56,206 nucleotides of DNA from an uncultured Collinsella sp. (GCA_902494345.1 CABUSV010000015.1:1-56206), one strand, 5' to 3'; counted from the first letter of the stretch, positions 16,265-24,985 are shown. Notes: generated by a model not told the origin, from the letters alone. Made by a program: numbers and translations.

Positions 16265-17257
16265 CTAGGCGCCGACCTCGGGCAGCTCGGGAACATTGGT
16301 GTCGCCCGTACGGTCGCCGATGCAGATCTGCCACAGCTTGGTCCAGGTGCCGTCGTCCTCGATCTTCTTAAGGAAGTCGTTGACAAAGGCGACGCCGTCG
16401 GAATCAAGCGGCAGACCGATGCCGTAGGGCTCCTTGTTGCCGAAGGGCTTGCCGGCGATCTTGTACTTACCGGGCTCGCGGACCAGGGAGCTCTGCTGCA
16501 TGTTGTTATCGATGACGTAGGCGTCAACGCGGCCCTGCTGGAGTGCCTGGCGGGCCTCCTCGTCGGTCTTGAATTCCTGCTGGCTGGCCTTGGGGGCAAA
16601 CTCCTCCAGGATAGCGGGGCCGTTGGAGCCGGACTGGACGGCGACGTTCTTATCGGCCAGGTCGTCAACGCTCTTGATGTCGTCGTTGTCGGCGAGCACC
16701 AGGATGGCCTGCTGCGTGTAATAGTAGGGGCCGGCGAAGGAGACGAGCTTCTTGCGCTCATCGGTGATGGTGTAGGTGGCAAAGACGGCGTCGACCTGGC
16801 CATTCTGCAGTACGGACTCGCGCGTGTCGGAGGTCACCTGCGTGATCTCGACCTTGTTCTCGCCCAGGATGTAGTTGGACAGGAGCTGTGCGATGCCGGC
16901 ATCGAAGCCGCGGGTCTTGCCGTCCTTCTCGTTGAGGAGGGAGAAGAGCGTGGAGGTCTGGACGCTGCCGATCTTAAAGACGCCGGCATTTTTGACGGCC
17001 GTGGCCCAGGTGCTGGCGGCGATGGCGTCGTCGTCGGCCTTGGGGCCGTTGTCGACGAGCTTGTCGAATGCCTTGGCGTCGAGCGTGGTGGAAGCCTTGG
17101 TGTCATCAGAGCTCTTGGAAGAGGCGGCGGAGCCCTTGTCGGCCTCGGCGCTGGTGTCGGAGCAGCCGGCAAGACCAAGGCCGGCAACGGTTGCGAAAGT
17201 GGCGGCGACAAAGCCGCGGCGGTCGAGAACGACCTGCTGGGAGAGGTTCTTGCTCAT
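16265..17257 (-). CDS. Amino-acid ABC transporter substrate-binding lipoprotein
   Basis: A 330-residue SBP_bac_3 protein. The N-terminus has DRRGFVAAT followed by a hydrophobic stretch and the lipobox LAGC (Cys32), so it is a lipoprotein and possibly Tat-exported, given the twin Arg at 13-14. A Ser/Lys/Asp-rich linker (about 33-60) leads to the binding domain, with GFDAGIAQLLSNYILG and VDAVFATYTITDERKKLVSFAGPYY-like family motifs. It captures a polar amino acid outside the cell for the permeases encoded just downstream. A good promoter lies about 45-70 bases upstream. Lgt, which would attach its lipid, is encoded in this window too. Confidence 0.92.
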   Translation of the reverse strand: MSKNLSQQVVLDRRGFVAATFATVAGLGLAGCSDTSAEADKGSAASSKSSDDTKASTTLDAKAFDKLVDNGPKADDDAIAASTWATAVKNAGVFKIGSVQTSTLFSLLNEKDGKTRGFDAGIAQLLSNYILGENKVEITQVTSDTRESVLQNGQVDAVFATYTITDERKKLVSFAGPYYYTQQAILVLADNDDIKSVDDLADKNVAVQSGSNGPAILEEFAPKASQQEFKTDEEARQALQQGRVDAYVIDNNMQQSSLVREPGKYKIAGKPFGNKEPYGIGLPLDSDGVAFVNDFLKKIEDDGTWTKLWQICIGDRTGDTNVPELPEVGA

Positions 17258-17299
17258 AGGAGAACACCTTTCTCAAAAAAATCCTAGTGGTTGAGTAGA

Positions 17300-17329
17300 G
17301 TTATACCCTATTGCGCTCAGATGGGTCAA
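17300..17329 (-). promoter_or_regulatory. Sigma-70-type promoter of the ABC importer operon
   Basis: On the minus strand TTGACC (17324-17329) and TATAAC (17300-17305) are 18 bases apart, upstream of the binding-protein gene. Confidence 0.65.
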
Positions 17330-17371
17330 CACGAAACTACTCAGAAACATACTTACCTTATGGGTTATTCT

Positions 17372-17422
17372 ACCTGCCAAAAAGGGACAGGTTTATTTTG
17401 GCAGGTTTTATCTGGGCAAACG
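17372..17422. repeat. GGGACAG-loop hairpin, copy 3
   Basis: ACCTGCCAAAAAGGGACAGG is followed by TTTATTTTGGCAGGT and TTTATCTGGGCAAACG. It sits between the divergent ABC operon and alcohol dehydrogenase gene. Confidence 0.85.
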
Positions 17423-17525
17423 ACGGTTATTGCAGCCGGGGCGCTACCTTTTAGCTGGGGCAGGCGCTCGCAGCGGTCGCTATAATGGCGGCAACGCGAC
17501 GCATATATAAGTAAGGAGATCGCGT

Positions 17526-18728
17526 ATGAACGGTTATTCGTTTTTCGCACCGACCAAGGTGTTGTTTGGCGCGGGCAAGTTGGGCGAGCTGGGTGCGCAG
17601 AAGCTTCCCGGCACCAAGGCGCTCATCGTTACCACCGGCGGCAATTCGGTTAAGCGCTTTGGATATCTGCAGCGCGTGGAGGCGGAGCTCGACCGTGCCG
17701 GCGTGGCGCACGCGCTGTTCGACCGTATTGAGCCCAACCCGCTGCGCGAGACTGTCAACGCGGGTGGCTGGATGGCGCGTACCCATGGCTGCGACTTTGT
17801 CCTGGCGCTCGGCGGTGGTTCGGTCATGGACGGCAGCAAGGGCATCTGCACGGTGGCGGCCAACCCGCATATCGATGCCGAGGGCAACGAGTGCCCCGGT
17901 GACATCTGGGACTTTGTGAATGGGGGCACTGCGCTCGGCCTGCCGATCCCCAACGATCCGCTGCCGCTTGTCTGCGTGGCCACCACGGCGGGTACCGGCT
18001 CCGAGGTCGATGCAGGCGGTGTCCTGTCCTGCGAGGACAATGACGAGAAGCTTCGCTTGGGCGATCCGCGCCTGTTCCCGGTGCTTTCGGTCGTCGATCC
18101 CGAGCTCATGGTGAGCGTCCCGGCACGTCTGAGCGCCTATCAGGGATTCGACGCCCTGTTCCATTGCGTTGAGTGCTACATCTCAAATACCAACACGCCC
18201 ATGGGTGACATGGTTTGCCGCGAAGGCATCCGCCGTGCCGCCGCGGCACTGCCTGCGTGCGTCAATAATGACGATGACCTGGAGGCGCGCTCGAGCCTCG
18301 CGTTTGCCAACACGCTCGGCGGCTATGCCATGGATGCCTCGGGCACCACGGGCTCGCATGGTCTCGAGCATGGCATGAGTGCGCATCATCACGACTTGCC
18401 GCACGGCGCCGGCCTCATTATGATTGCCCGCGCCTATCACACCTGGATGATCGATCACGGCGCCGTGCCCGAGCGCTATATCGACATGGCACGCCTGATG
18501 GGCAATGCTACCGCCAGCGATCCGCACGATTTTGTAGTTGAGCTCACGCGCCTGATGGAGGCCTGCCATGTGGCCGACCTTGCCATGAGTGAGTGGGGGA
18601 TTATGGACAAAGAGCTGCCGGCCATTGCGCACAACGCCCTGACGACCAACGGTGTCCTGTTCAGCCACGACCCCGTGACGCTGACCGACCCCGACGTCGT
18701 CGAAATTCTCAAGAACAGCTACCGCTAA
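17526..18728 (+). CDS. Iron-containing alcohol dehydrogenase
   Basis: A 400-residue NAD(P)H-dependent dehydrogenase of the group III (butanol dehydrogenase BdhA-like) family. FVLALGGGSVMDGSKGI (about 97-113) is the nucleotide-binding glycine loop, TTAGTGSEVDAGGVL is a family hallmark, and the metal ligands lie in GFDALFHCVE and the His-rich SHGLEHGMSAHHHDLPHG. It would reduce aldehydes to alcohols during fermentation, or the reverse. AAGGAG precedes the ATG. Transcribed alone and convergent with the DXS-like gene, separated by the 17-mer repeat array. Confidence 0.92.
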   Translation: MNGYSFFAPTKVLFGAGKLGELGAQKLPGTKALIVTTGGNSVKRFGYLQRVEAELDRAGVAHALFDRIEPNPLRETVNAGGWMARTHGCDFVLALGGGSVMDGSKGICTVAANPHIDAEGNECPGDIWDFVNGGTALGLPIPNDPLPLVCVATTAGTGSEVDAGGVLSCEDNDEKLRLGDPRLFPVLSVVDPELMVSVPARLSAYQGFDALFHCVECYISNTNTPMGDMVCREGIRRAAAALPACVNNDDDLEARSSLAFANTLGGYAMDASGTTGSHGLEHGMSAHHHDLPHGAGLIMIARAYHTWMIDHGAVPERYIDMARLMGNATASDPHDFVVELTRLMEACHVADLAMSEWGIMDKELPAIAHNALTTNGVLFSHDPVTLTDPDVVEILKNSYR

Positions 18729-18743
18729 CTACCTTGCTGCTTT

Positions 18744-18960
18744 GTCTCAATTTGTAACATCTGCAGCCGTTTTTGCCGAGTAACTGTTGCAGATCGAGAT
18801 TATCTCCTTAGGGGAATTCGAATGTCTCAATCTGTAACATCTGGACGGCCAAAAGGTCTCTATCTGTTACAGATTGAGACAAAGGCCAGGGACTAAGACG
18901 TCTTGTCTCGATCTGTAACAGTTAGACGGGAATTCGGGCCCTAGATGTTACAGATCGAGA
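18744..18960. repeat. Array of six alternating 17-mers forming three hairpins
   Basis: The unit TGTCTCRATYTGTAACA occurs forward at 18744-18760, 18823-18839 and 18904-18920, and as its reverse complement at about 18785-18799 (diverged), 18865-18881 (perfect) and 18946-18960 (partial at the end). Each forward copy pairs with the following reverse copy across about 25 bases, giving three successive stem-loops in a 217-bp stretch between two convergent genes. Confidence 0.9.
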
Positions 18961-18979
18961 TAATCGCGTCGCGAAAACA

Positions 18980-19017
18980 AAAACCTCCGCAGGGGGTGCT
19001 TTCCTTGCGGAGGTTTT
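18980..19017. terminator. Bidirectional terminator between alcohol dehydrogenase and DXS-like genes
   Basis: AAAACCTCCGCA (18980-18991) and TGCGGAGGTTTT (19006-19017) form a perfect stem with A/T tails on both sides. Confidence 0.88.
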
Positions 19018-19018
19018 C

Positions 19019-20818
19019 TCACTCGTTGAGTAGTCTCACGACTTCGGCGGCCATATTCTCGACCGTCATGCCGTTCTGAGCGAGCAGCTCGTTGGGGTCG
19101 TAGCGGTCGGGGAAGCCCTTGGCGATGCCGAAGGTGCGCGCGCGCAACGGCGTGCATGCCAGATAACATGCCACGCGCTCGCCCCAGCCGCCGTCCAAGA
19201 TGCCGTCCTCGAGGGTGACGACAACGCGATGCTCGGCGGCAAGGCTGTCGAGGAACTCGCGGTCGAGCTCGGTTGCAAAGCGCGGGTTGACGAGCGTGGC
19301 CTCGATGCCGTACTCGGCGGCTAAACGGTTTGCCACGCGCTCGCCCAGCTCAAAGAAATCGCCAAGCGCGAGCACGGCAACGTCGCGGCCCTGGCGTACG
19401 ACGTCGTAGCGCGCGATGCCGTAATCGGTGTCCTCGGCAGGCGCCAGATCGGGGCGGCTTACCAGGCCAATGCCCGGTACGCGGATCGCCGCGGGATGCT
19501 CGCGATGGTCGAGCGACCAGCTCAGCATGGACAGGTATTCCTCCATGCAGGCCGGCGCCAAGTAACGCATGTTGGGAAGACCGCCCAGCATGGAAATATC
19601 AAAGAACGAGAGGTGCGTCTCGGATGTGGTGCCAAAGATCGACGCGCCAAACACCAAGATGGTTGCGGGTGCGTCGTTGAGGCACAGGTCGTGCCACAGT
19701 TCGTCGTAGGCGCGCTGCAAAAACGTGCCGTACACACCAAAGACTGGCTTGGCGCCCGAGCGCGCAAGCGCGGTGGCAAAGGTCACAGCGTGCTCCTCGG
19801 CAATGCCCACATCGACGAACTGTTTGCCGGCGGCAGCGCGAAGCTCGGGTGTAAAGCCCATGATGTAGGGCGTGGCGGCCGTGATACCCACGACCTGCGG
19901 ATCGCGCTCGATGGCGGCGATGAGCGCCTCGCCCGTAATGTCGGCATAGGTGCGCGGCGCAGGCTCGCTCGGATGGCCCGGGCAGAGCTTGCGCCCAGTC
20001 GCCATGTCAAACGGACCCACGTGGTGCCAGCGCTCCGGGTCGCTCTGGGCTGGCTCAAAGCCCTTGCCCTTGGCGGTGGAGACGTGCAGCACGATGGGAC
20101 GATCGACATCGCGCAGCTCCTGCAGCGCGTCGACGAGGGCCAACACATCGTTACCGGCGTCCAGATAGCGGTAGTCGAGCCCCATCGCGCGGAAAACGTT
20201 ACGCTCGCAGGTGCCGTTGCTGGCGCGCAGCTCGGCCAGATTGCGATAGAGGCCACCGTGGTTCTCGGCGATGGACTGGTCGTTATCGTTGACGATGATG
20301 ATCAGGTTGCTGTCGAGCTCGGCGGCATTGTTAAAGCCCTCAAACGCCAGGCCGCCCGAAAGCGATCCGTCGCCAATAACGGTAATGACGTTATACGTGT
20401 CACCCGCCAGGTCGCGCGCGTGGGCAAGGCCACAGCCCAAGCTCACCGAGGTCGAGGTGTGACCCATGGCAAACAGGTCGTGCTCGGACTCGTCGGGATT
20501 GGCAAAGCCAGAAGCCTCACCATAACGCTCCGGATCGATATAAGTGTACGCGCGCCCGGTTAGCGCCTTGTGGGCGTAGGTCTGGTGCGACACGTCATAG
20601 ACAATTTTGTCGGTGGGGGAGTTAAACACGCGATGGAGCGCGACCGTGAGCTCAACGACGCCCAGGTTGGGAGCAACGTGTCCGCCGACAGCGGCGGAGC
20701 TTTCGAGGATGGCGTGGCGAATCTCGGCGCAGAGCTGCGGGAGCTCGGCGCGATTGAGAGCCTTGACGTCCTCGGGCGTTGTCGTTTGCGTAAGCAGCAT
20801 CGTTGTGGGTAACTCCAT
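19019..20818 (-). CDS. dxs: DXS-like thiamine-diphosphate synthase (1-deoxy-D-xylulose-5-phosphate synthase family)
   Basis: About 599 residues, transketolase-like, with ThDP motif GDGSLSGGLAFEGFNNAAEL and ending in N within IIIVNDNDQSI. DXS makes 1-deoxyxylulose 5-phosphate from pyruvate and glyceraldehyde 3-phosphate for isoprenoids, thiamine and pyridoxal. Several spots differ from textbook DXS: DVSHQ for DVGHQ, GHTSTSVS for GHSSTSIS, and GDGSLSGG for GDGALTGG. These changes define a divergent clade seen in Clostridia-type bacteria. The pyrimidine domain shows DVGIAEEHAVTFA with the conserved Glu, and a C-terminal domain follows. The start is uncertain: 20818 (MELPTT) or 20800 (MLLTQT); neither has a clear ribosome binding site. 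An upstream open extension to 21202 is not protein-like. Confidence 0.82.
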   Translation of the reverse strand: MELPTTMLLTQTTTPEDVKALNRAELPQLCAEIRHAILESSAAVGGHVAPNLGVVELTVALHRVFNSPTDKIVYDVSHQTYAHKALTGRAYTYIDPERYGEASGFANPDESEHDLFAMGHTSTSVSLGCGLAHARDLAGDTYNVITVIGDGSLSGGLAFEGFNNAAELDSNLIIIVNDNDQSIAENHGGLYRNLAELRASNGTCERNVFRAMGLDYRYLDAGNDVLALVDALQELRDVDRPIVLHVSTAKGKGFEPAQSDPERWHHVGPFDMATGRKLCPGHPSEPAPRTYADITGEALIAAIERDPQVVGITAATPYIMGFTPELRAAAGKQFVDVGIAEEHAVTFATALARSGAKPVFGVYGTFLQRAYDELWHDLCLNDAPATILVFGASIFGTTSETHLSFFDISMLGGLPNMRYLAPACMEEYLSMLSWSLDHREHPAAIRVPGIGLVSRPDLAPAEDTDYGIARYDVVRQGRDVAVLALGDFFELGERVANRLAAEYGIEATLVNPRFATELDREFLDSLAAEHRVVVTLEDGILDGGWGERVACYLACTPLRARTFGIAKGFPDRYDPNELLAQNGMTVENMAAEVVRLLNE

Positions 20819-21028
20819 GCGAATCGTGCGCCGGCACTCCCTTGGCCGGCACAATTGCACAAGACAGTCTCGCACATTTTGGCGTTTGATATGTGACGGC
20901 GGCGCGGTAATTCGCCAACTGGTGGGGCAAAACGTTTTGTCCGATGCCATACTAATAGATTCAATGATGATTCTATTCAATGCGTGCAGGCCGTGGATTG
21001 CCACCGTGAGCCGCTGGAAGGAGGCAGC

Positions 21029-21565
21029 ATGTCCGATGCCGTTCGTGCCGAGAGAATCGCGCACGAGGTCGACTATGCCGCCCGTCAGCTGGCCCAGGCG
21101 GGCCGTTTGGATCTGACGCGCGAGTTTATCCAGCATGGTGATGTGACGGTCTATGCGCACGTGACTTCGGTAGCGCGGGCGAGCCTGTCCTTTGCCGAGC
21201 ACTTGGGCCGTGCTGGCATTTCGGTCGACCGTGCCTCGTTGCTGCGCGGAGCCCTGTTACACGATTACTTTCTCTATGACTGGCACGATCCCGACCCAAG
21301 CCATCGGCTGCATGGCTTCCGCCACCCGTTTTTTGCCCTGGCACGTGCGGAGGAAGATTTTGAGCTGACGCCGCGCGAGCGGAATATTATCGTGCGGCAT
21401 ATGTTTCCGCTGGTGCCGGTGCCGCCGACGTGTCGTGAGGCATGGATTGTGTGCCTGGCGGATAAATGGTGCGCGCTGCGCGAGACGGTCGCCGGCCGTC
21501 TGCGGCGCAAGGACGAGGCGGACGATGGCGCAAGCAGCGAATCGAGCGACAAGAGGAGAGGGTAG
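21029..21565 (+). CDS. HD-domain hydrolase
   Basis: A 178-residue protein with HD-superfamily ligands: VYAH (His44), ALLHDYFLYDW (His78, Asp79), a following RHPFFAL, IIVRHMFPL and ADKW. The layout matches small stand-alone HD phosphohydrolases of unknown substrate that are widespread in Firmicutes and Actinobacteria. GGAGG lies before the ATG at 21029; the in-frame region back to 20984 is less likely. The C-terminal tail after about 155 is charged and probably disordered. The next gene starts 3 bases after its stop, so they form an operon. Confidence 0.8.
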   Translation: MSDAVRAERIAHEVDYAARQLAQAGRLDLTREFIQHGDVTVYAHVTSVARASLSFAEHLGRAGISVDRASLLRGALLHDYFLYDWHDPDPSHRLHGFRHPFFALARAEEDFELTPRERNIIVRHMFPLVPVPPTCREAWIVCLADKWCALRETVAGRLRRKDEADDGASSESSDKRRG

Positions 21566-21568
21566 ACG

Positions 21569-22588
21569 TTGGGAACCACGATCGACATGGCATTTGGTGG
21601 CGCGACGCTTGCCGCCTGCCCGCTTTCGGCACTGGTGCTCTCGTTTGCCTTCTACGGTTTTTGCGGCTGGGTGTGGGAGTCGACGGTCTGCGCCATGCTC
21701 AATCACGGACGATTTGCCAATAGCGGCTTTTTGCTGGGGCCGTGCTGCCCCATCTATGGCGCGGGCGGCATTGCCTGCTGGCTGCTGTTGCGCGGAATTC
21801 CTGACGCGTCGAGCCAGTTTGTCGCTGCAGCGCTTGTATGCAGCGTGATTGAGTACAGCGTAGGCGTGCTGTTGGAAAAAACAACAGGCGCGCGCTTTTG
21901 GGATTATTCGCACCTGCCGTTTAATTTGCACGGACGCATCTGTCTGTACTGGGCCTGCGCGTTTGGCTTGGGTTCGTTGTGCATTTGTCGCGTAGTGGAA
22001 CCGGCGGTGTTGGGCCTGCTCGCCCATCTGCCGGTCTTGGTTGTTCGTTTGGCCGCCTTTGTCGTTGCAGTTGTAATGATCGTCGATGCGATTTGCTCGC
22101 TGGCCAGCTGGCGCCGCCTGTCCGATCAGCTGGAGCGTGTGCGTGCCGACCTTGCCGACCGCATCAACGAGTCGCTTGCCGACGCGTCCGACTCCATGCT
22201 CGAGCGCATTCCCGATTCGACGATTGACTCGGTGGCTCAGACGCATATCCGCAGCCGCGCCGTTAACGCGTGGCTGGCGGAACTGGGCGATGCGGCGCTC
22301 GATGCCCTGCGTGAGAAGGCTTCGATGCCGACGTTTATCTCGGATGGTGCTCGCGGCCTGGCACTCGCTGCTCGCCGCGCAGTCGATGCCGCGCCGAGCG
22401 TGCCTCGTCCGTCGCTCGCCCGTCTCCGTGCCGGCATGCGCGCAAGCCGTCCGGTGCCGAGTGTGTCGCTCAGCCGTCGCGACCTGCGTTTCTTCAATGC
22501 TTTCCCGCGCTTGCGCATCAACCGCTACGAGGGCGTCATCCGTGCCACCGACCTTCGCGACCGCGCCCACGAGCTGTTTCGGCGCTAG
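21569..22588 (+). CDS. Membrane protein of the CmpB-type (PF06541) family with long C-terminal tail
   Basis: A 339-residue protein. The first ~200 residues hold several membrane helices and the family signature: FYGFCGWVWES, GFLLGPCCPIYG, IEYSVGVLLEKTTGARFWDYS and PFNLHGRICLYW. This family is labelled a putative ABC-transporter type IV protein, but transport has not been shown. The remaining ~140 residues are soluble, rich in Arg/Ala, and unlike the usual short family members. The start codon is TTG (21569), with AGGAG ten bases upstream. It is probably co-transcribed with the HD hydrolase. Confidence 0.8.
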   Translation: MGTTIDMAFGGATLAACPLSALVLSFAFYGFCGWVWESTVCAMLNHGRFANSGFLLGPCCPIYGAGGIACWLLLRGIPDASSQFVAAALVCSVIEYSVGVLLEKTTGARFWDYSHLPFNLHGRICLYWACAFGLGSLCICRVVEPAVLGLLAHLPVLVVRLAAFVVAVVMIVDAICSLASWRRLSDQLERVRADLADRINESLADASDSMLERIPDSTIDSVAQTHIRSRAVNAWLAELGDAALDALREKASMPTFISDGARGLALAARRAVDAAPSVPRPSLARLRAGMRASRPVPSVSLSRRDLRFFNAFPRLRINRYEGVIRATDLRDRAHELFRR

Positions 22589-22892
22589 CCGGGACGAGCG
22601 CCCTCGCGGCTCCCTTGCTCGCGTATTTCCCGTTCGGTTCGCGCCCGTTGCCGCGCCGTTTCCAAGATTGCGGCACCGTTTCCATTCGACAACGCAGCGT
22701 TTGACTTATCTCCAACGCCGCCCGCACCGGTGCCGTCTGAGACGGCAAGATTTGGGTCGAGCCGGTAGAGGAGGCTATCCGCATCCGTACCGGCGAACAA
22801 GGCCCCACCGCGGTGTAGAATCGACCGCCTGCCATTCGCAACGTTAAAATACTGCAATGAAGCACAAGACTTGCGTTGTGGATGGGCAGATT
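22589..22892. other. Intergenic region without a recognised gene
   Basis: This roughly 300-base stretch between the CmpB-type gene and the TetR gene contains a 90-codon open frame on the minus strand (22585-22857) that resembles no family I know and has no ribosome binding site. A short stem, GCCGTCTgaGACGGC, occurs near 22733. I see no other feature. Confidence 0.4.
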
Positions 22893-23555
22893 ATGGGTCG
22901 TAATAAATATCCCGAGGAGACGGTCGCGAAGATTCTCGACGCGGCGCTGGAGCTATTCTGCGCACAGGGTTATGAGGGGACGAGCATTCAAGATATCGTC
23001 GACCGCCTCGATGGCATGACCAAGGGCGCTGTCTATCATCACTTTAAGAGCAAAGAGGAGATTTTCAACGCCGCATTTGATCGGGCAATGGCTCCGATTG
23101 TTGAGCGCCGTCGCTTAACGCTTGGTATCGGTAATATGACCGGAGCCCAAAAGCTCAAGCGACTGTACGCACCCGAGTCCGTCGTTCCGCAAATTGAGCT
23201 ATGGGCTCGCATGCATCCTGCGGCAGATCCGGTAAAAAGCTCGCGGCTGCTGGCGATGCAGTACCAGGGTTCGTTTGACGAGTCGGCCGATGGCTATCTC
23301 CTGCCAGTGATCGAGGAGGGCATAGCCGACGGCTCCATTGCGTGCGAATGCCCGCGCGAAGCTGCGGAGGCCGTATCGTTGTTGGCGAATCTTTGGCTGC
23401 TGCCGCTGTTCCGTCCGCTTGAGACCAAGGATCGAATGCTCGCTCGCGCGCAATGTTTGGCGCAGATGGCGGCCGCGGTGGGGCTCGATTTGGGTAATGA
23501 AGTGCTCCAGACAACGGCTCAGATTTGGGACGTATGGAACCGTGCCGGGTGGTAA
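22893..23555 (+). CDS. TetR-family regulator of the adjacent MFS gene
   Basis: A 220-residue repressor-type protein. The N-terminal HTH (about 8-55) reads ILDAALELFCAQGYEGTSIQ, then DIVDRLDGMTKGAVYHHFKSKEEIF, typical of TetR/AcrR. The C-terminal ligand domain is not recognisable. A start at 22857 is possible but adds 12 residues of unlikely sequence. The MFS gene lies 100 bases downstream, and that gap holds a terminator flanked by two identical operator-like palindromes, which suggests that this protein controls the transporter and perhaps its own message. Its ligand is unknown. Confidence 0.85.
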   Translation: MGRNKYPEETVAKILDAALELFCAQGYEGTSIQDIVDRLDGMTKGAVYHHFKSKEEIFNAAFDRAMAPIVERRRLTLGIGNMTGAQKLKRLYAPESVVPQIELWARMHPAADPVKSSRLLAMQYQGSFDESADGYLLPVIEEGIADGSIACECPREAAEAVSLLANLWLLPLFRPLETKDRMLARAQCLAQMAAAVGLDLGNEVLQTTAQIWDVWNRAGW

Positions 23556-23560
23556 AATAG

Positions 23561-23638
23561 ATACCGATAGTATGTAATAGATTTGAACGGGCAGCTCCGG
23601 CTGCCCTTTTCAAGTCGATAAATACATACTATCGGTAT
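23561..23638. promoter_or_regulatory. Pair of operator-like palindromes between tetR and the MFS gene
   Basis: ATACCGATAGTATGTA (23561-23576) recurs as its exact reverse complement at 23623-23638. Each is itself an imperfect palindrome, ATAC-N5-GTAT, the size of a TetR site. They bracket the terminator and the likely MFS promoter. Confidence 0.7.
23589..23610 (+). terminator. Intrinsic terminator of the tetR gene
   Basis: GGGCAGC (23589-23595) and GGCTGCCC pair over a 3-base loop and are followed by TTTT (23607-23610). Confidence 0.8.
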
Positions 23639-23655
23639 GTTTAGGGGGCGGACTT

Positions 23656-24918
23656 ATGGCTGGAATGCGGAGGAGTAGCGTCTCGTTGGAATCAAAAACA
23701 GTGCGGTCAATTAGGCTCACGGAACTTCTGGTTGCGCAGCTTTGCGCGTATTCGATGCTGTCGGCGCTGTGCTTTGCGTATCCGCTTTACTTGTTCGATT
23801 GCAGCGGATCGTCAACGTTATATGGCGCCGTCGCGGCGATAGCGTTCGTGCCGGGCGTGCTTGCGACTCCGGCTGGCGGAATCTTGGCGGATCGCGGGAG
23901 ACATCGCGGGGTTCTTGTGGTGCTCGGCATTGTTCTGATGGTTTCATCACTGTTGTTTATCCCTATGAAGCATTCGCTGCCTCTTACCGTTGTCGTGGTA
24001 GCAACGCTTTGCGTCCAATATGGCATCCAATCGCTGCTGAAACCGATGCTTCAAATTGAGACGGTGCGCATGACGGGCCCAGAAAAGGTTGAGCGTGCCA
24101 CTGCGTTGGTCTCGCAGATAACCATGGCGAGCAATATCTTGGGGCCTGTAGTCGGGACGGCGGTCTATGGGTGCTTTGGCATCGATGCTCTATGCGAAAC
24201 CGCGGCGGTGACGTTTGTGATGTCAGCCCTGCTGTTCGGGGGCGCCCTCAAGCGAAATGCCTCATCTGGAATGACAGAGGACAGTACGACTTGCTCGACA
24301 TGCCGAAGCGTTTTTCGGGAGTCGATTCGGTACCTGTTTCAAAACGCATCATTGCTCGTTGTATTTTTACTTGCGGCTGTTTTAAACCTTGCGTTAGTTG
24401 GGTTAACGATTGGTGCCCCCGTTATTGTTGCAAAGCATCTCGAAATGCAGTCATCCTTCGTTGGGATTATTGAGGTGGCTATGGGCTTAGGTGGTCTTGT
24501 CGGCAGTGGTGTGGTCGGTATGAGGCCGCATCGTTTCTCTTTCAAGGGAATATGTCGATATGTTGCGATGATCTGTTTTGGAGTCGTGCCGATTATTGTC
24601 ACGCTACTGAGCGGTCCTGATGAATTAGCGTTTGCTGCGCTTGCGGCCGGCTCGGCATGGGTTATGGCGTGGGCAAGCATTACATCGGTCGAAATCGTTT
24701 CATTCGTTCAGCGGTCAGCGCCAAAGGAACTCTGCGGAAAAGTGCTGGCACTCGTTTATATGGTGCTTTCCTGTGCAACGCCTATTGGCCAATTGGTTTA
24801 CGGGCTCGCATACGATCGATGGACTCCGGCGATTGTATTCGCAGGCATGTTGGCGGTGCTGACGTTGACGACGATGCTGTTTTATCGGCTGAAAAGTCGC
24901 TTGTGGCGATTGTCTTAA
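23656..24918 (+). CDS. MFS transporter, probable efflux pump
   Basis: A 420-residue protein of the major facilitator superfamily with about twelve hydrophobic segments. The cytosolic loop between helices 2 and 3 reads GGILADRGRHRGVLV, matching the MFS GxxxDRxGR pattern. Members of this MFS_1/MFS_3 group often export drugs or metabolites. Codon use and base composition look a little more A+T-rich than in its neighbours. Placement beside a TetR gene with paired operators supports regulated efflux. The start is ATG at 23656 with GGGGGCGGA upstream. Confidence 0.87.
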   Translation: MAGMRRSSVSLESKTVRSIRLTELLVAQLCAYSMLSALCFAYPLYLFDCSGSSTLYGAVAAIAFVPGVLATPAGGILADRGRHRGVLVVLGIVLMVSSLLFIPMKHSLPLTVVVVATLCVQYGIQSLLKPMLQIETVRMTGPEKVERATALVSQITMASNILGPVVGTAVYGCFGIDALCETAAVTFVMSALLFGGALKRNASSGMTEDSTTCSTCRSVFRESIRYLFQNASLLVVFLLAAVLNLALVGLTIGAPVIVAKHLEMQSSFVGIIEVAMGLGGLVGSGVVGMRPHRFSFKGICRYVAMICFGVVPIIVTLLSGPDELAFAALAAGSAWVMAWASITSVEIVSFVQRSAPKELCGKVLALVYMVLSCATPIGQLVYGLAYDRWTPAIVFAGMLAVLTLTTMLFYRLKSRLWRLS

Positions 24919-24985
24919 GGCGCTGGGGCACCGTGAATGAGCGGAAGCATTGTCCCGCCGCGCCGGGATGTCATTGTTTGGGCGT

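Noticed and set aside
18744..18960. The 17-mer array as a CRISPR
   Set aside because: Repeats alternate in orientation and are too short, spacers are related in pairs as hairpin loops, and no cas genes are near.
20819..21202. N-terminal extension of the DXS-like protein
   Set aside because: Sequence before MELPTT is unlike any transketolase and overlaps the start of the HD-domain gene on the other strand.
22585..22857. A 90-codon minus-strand frame between the CmpB-type and tetR genes
   Set aside because: No ribosome binding site and no recognisable family; composition is that of antisense frames elsewhere in the window.
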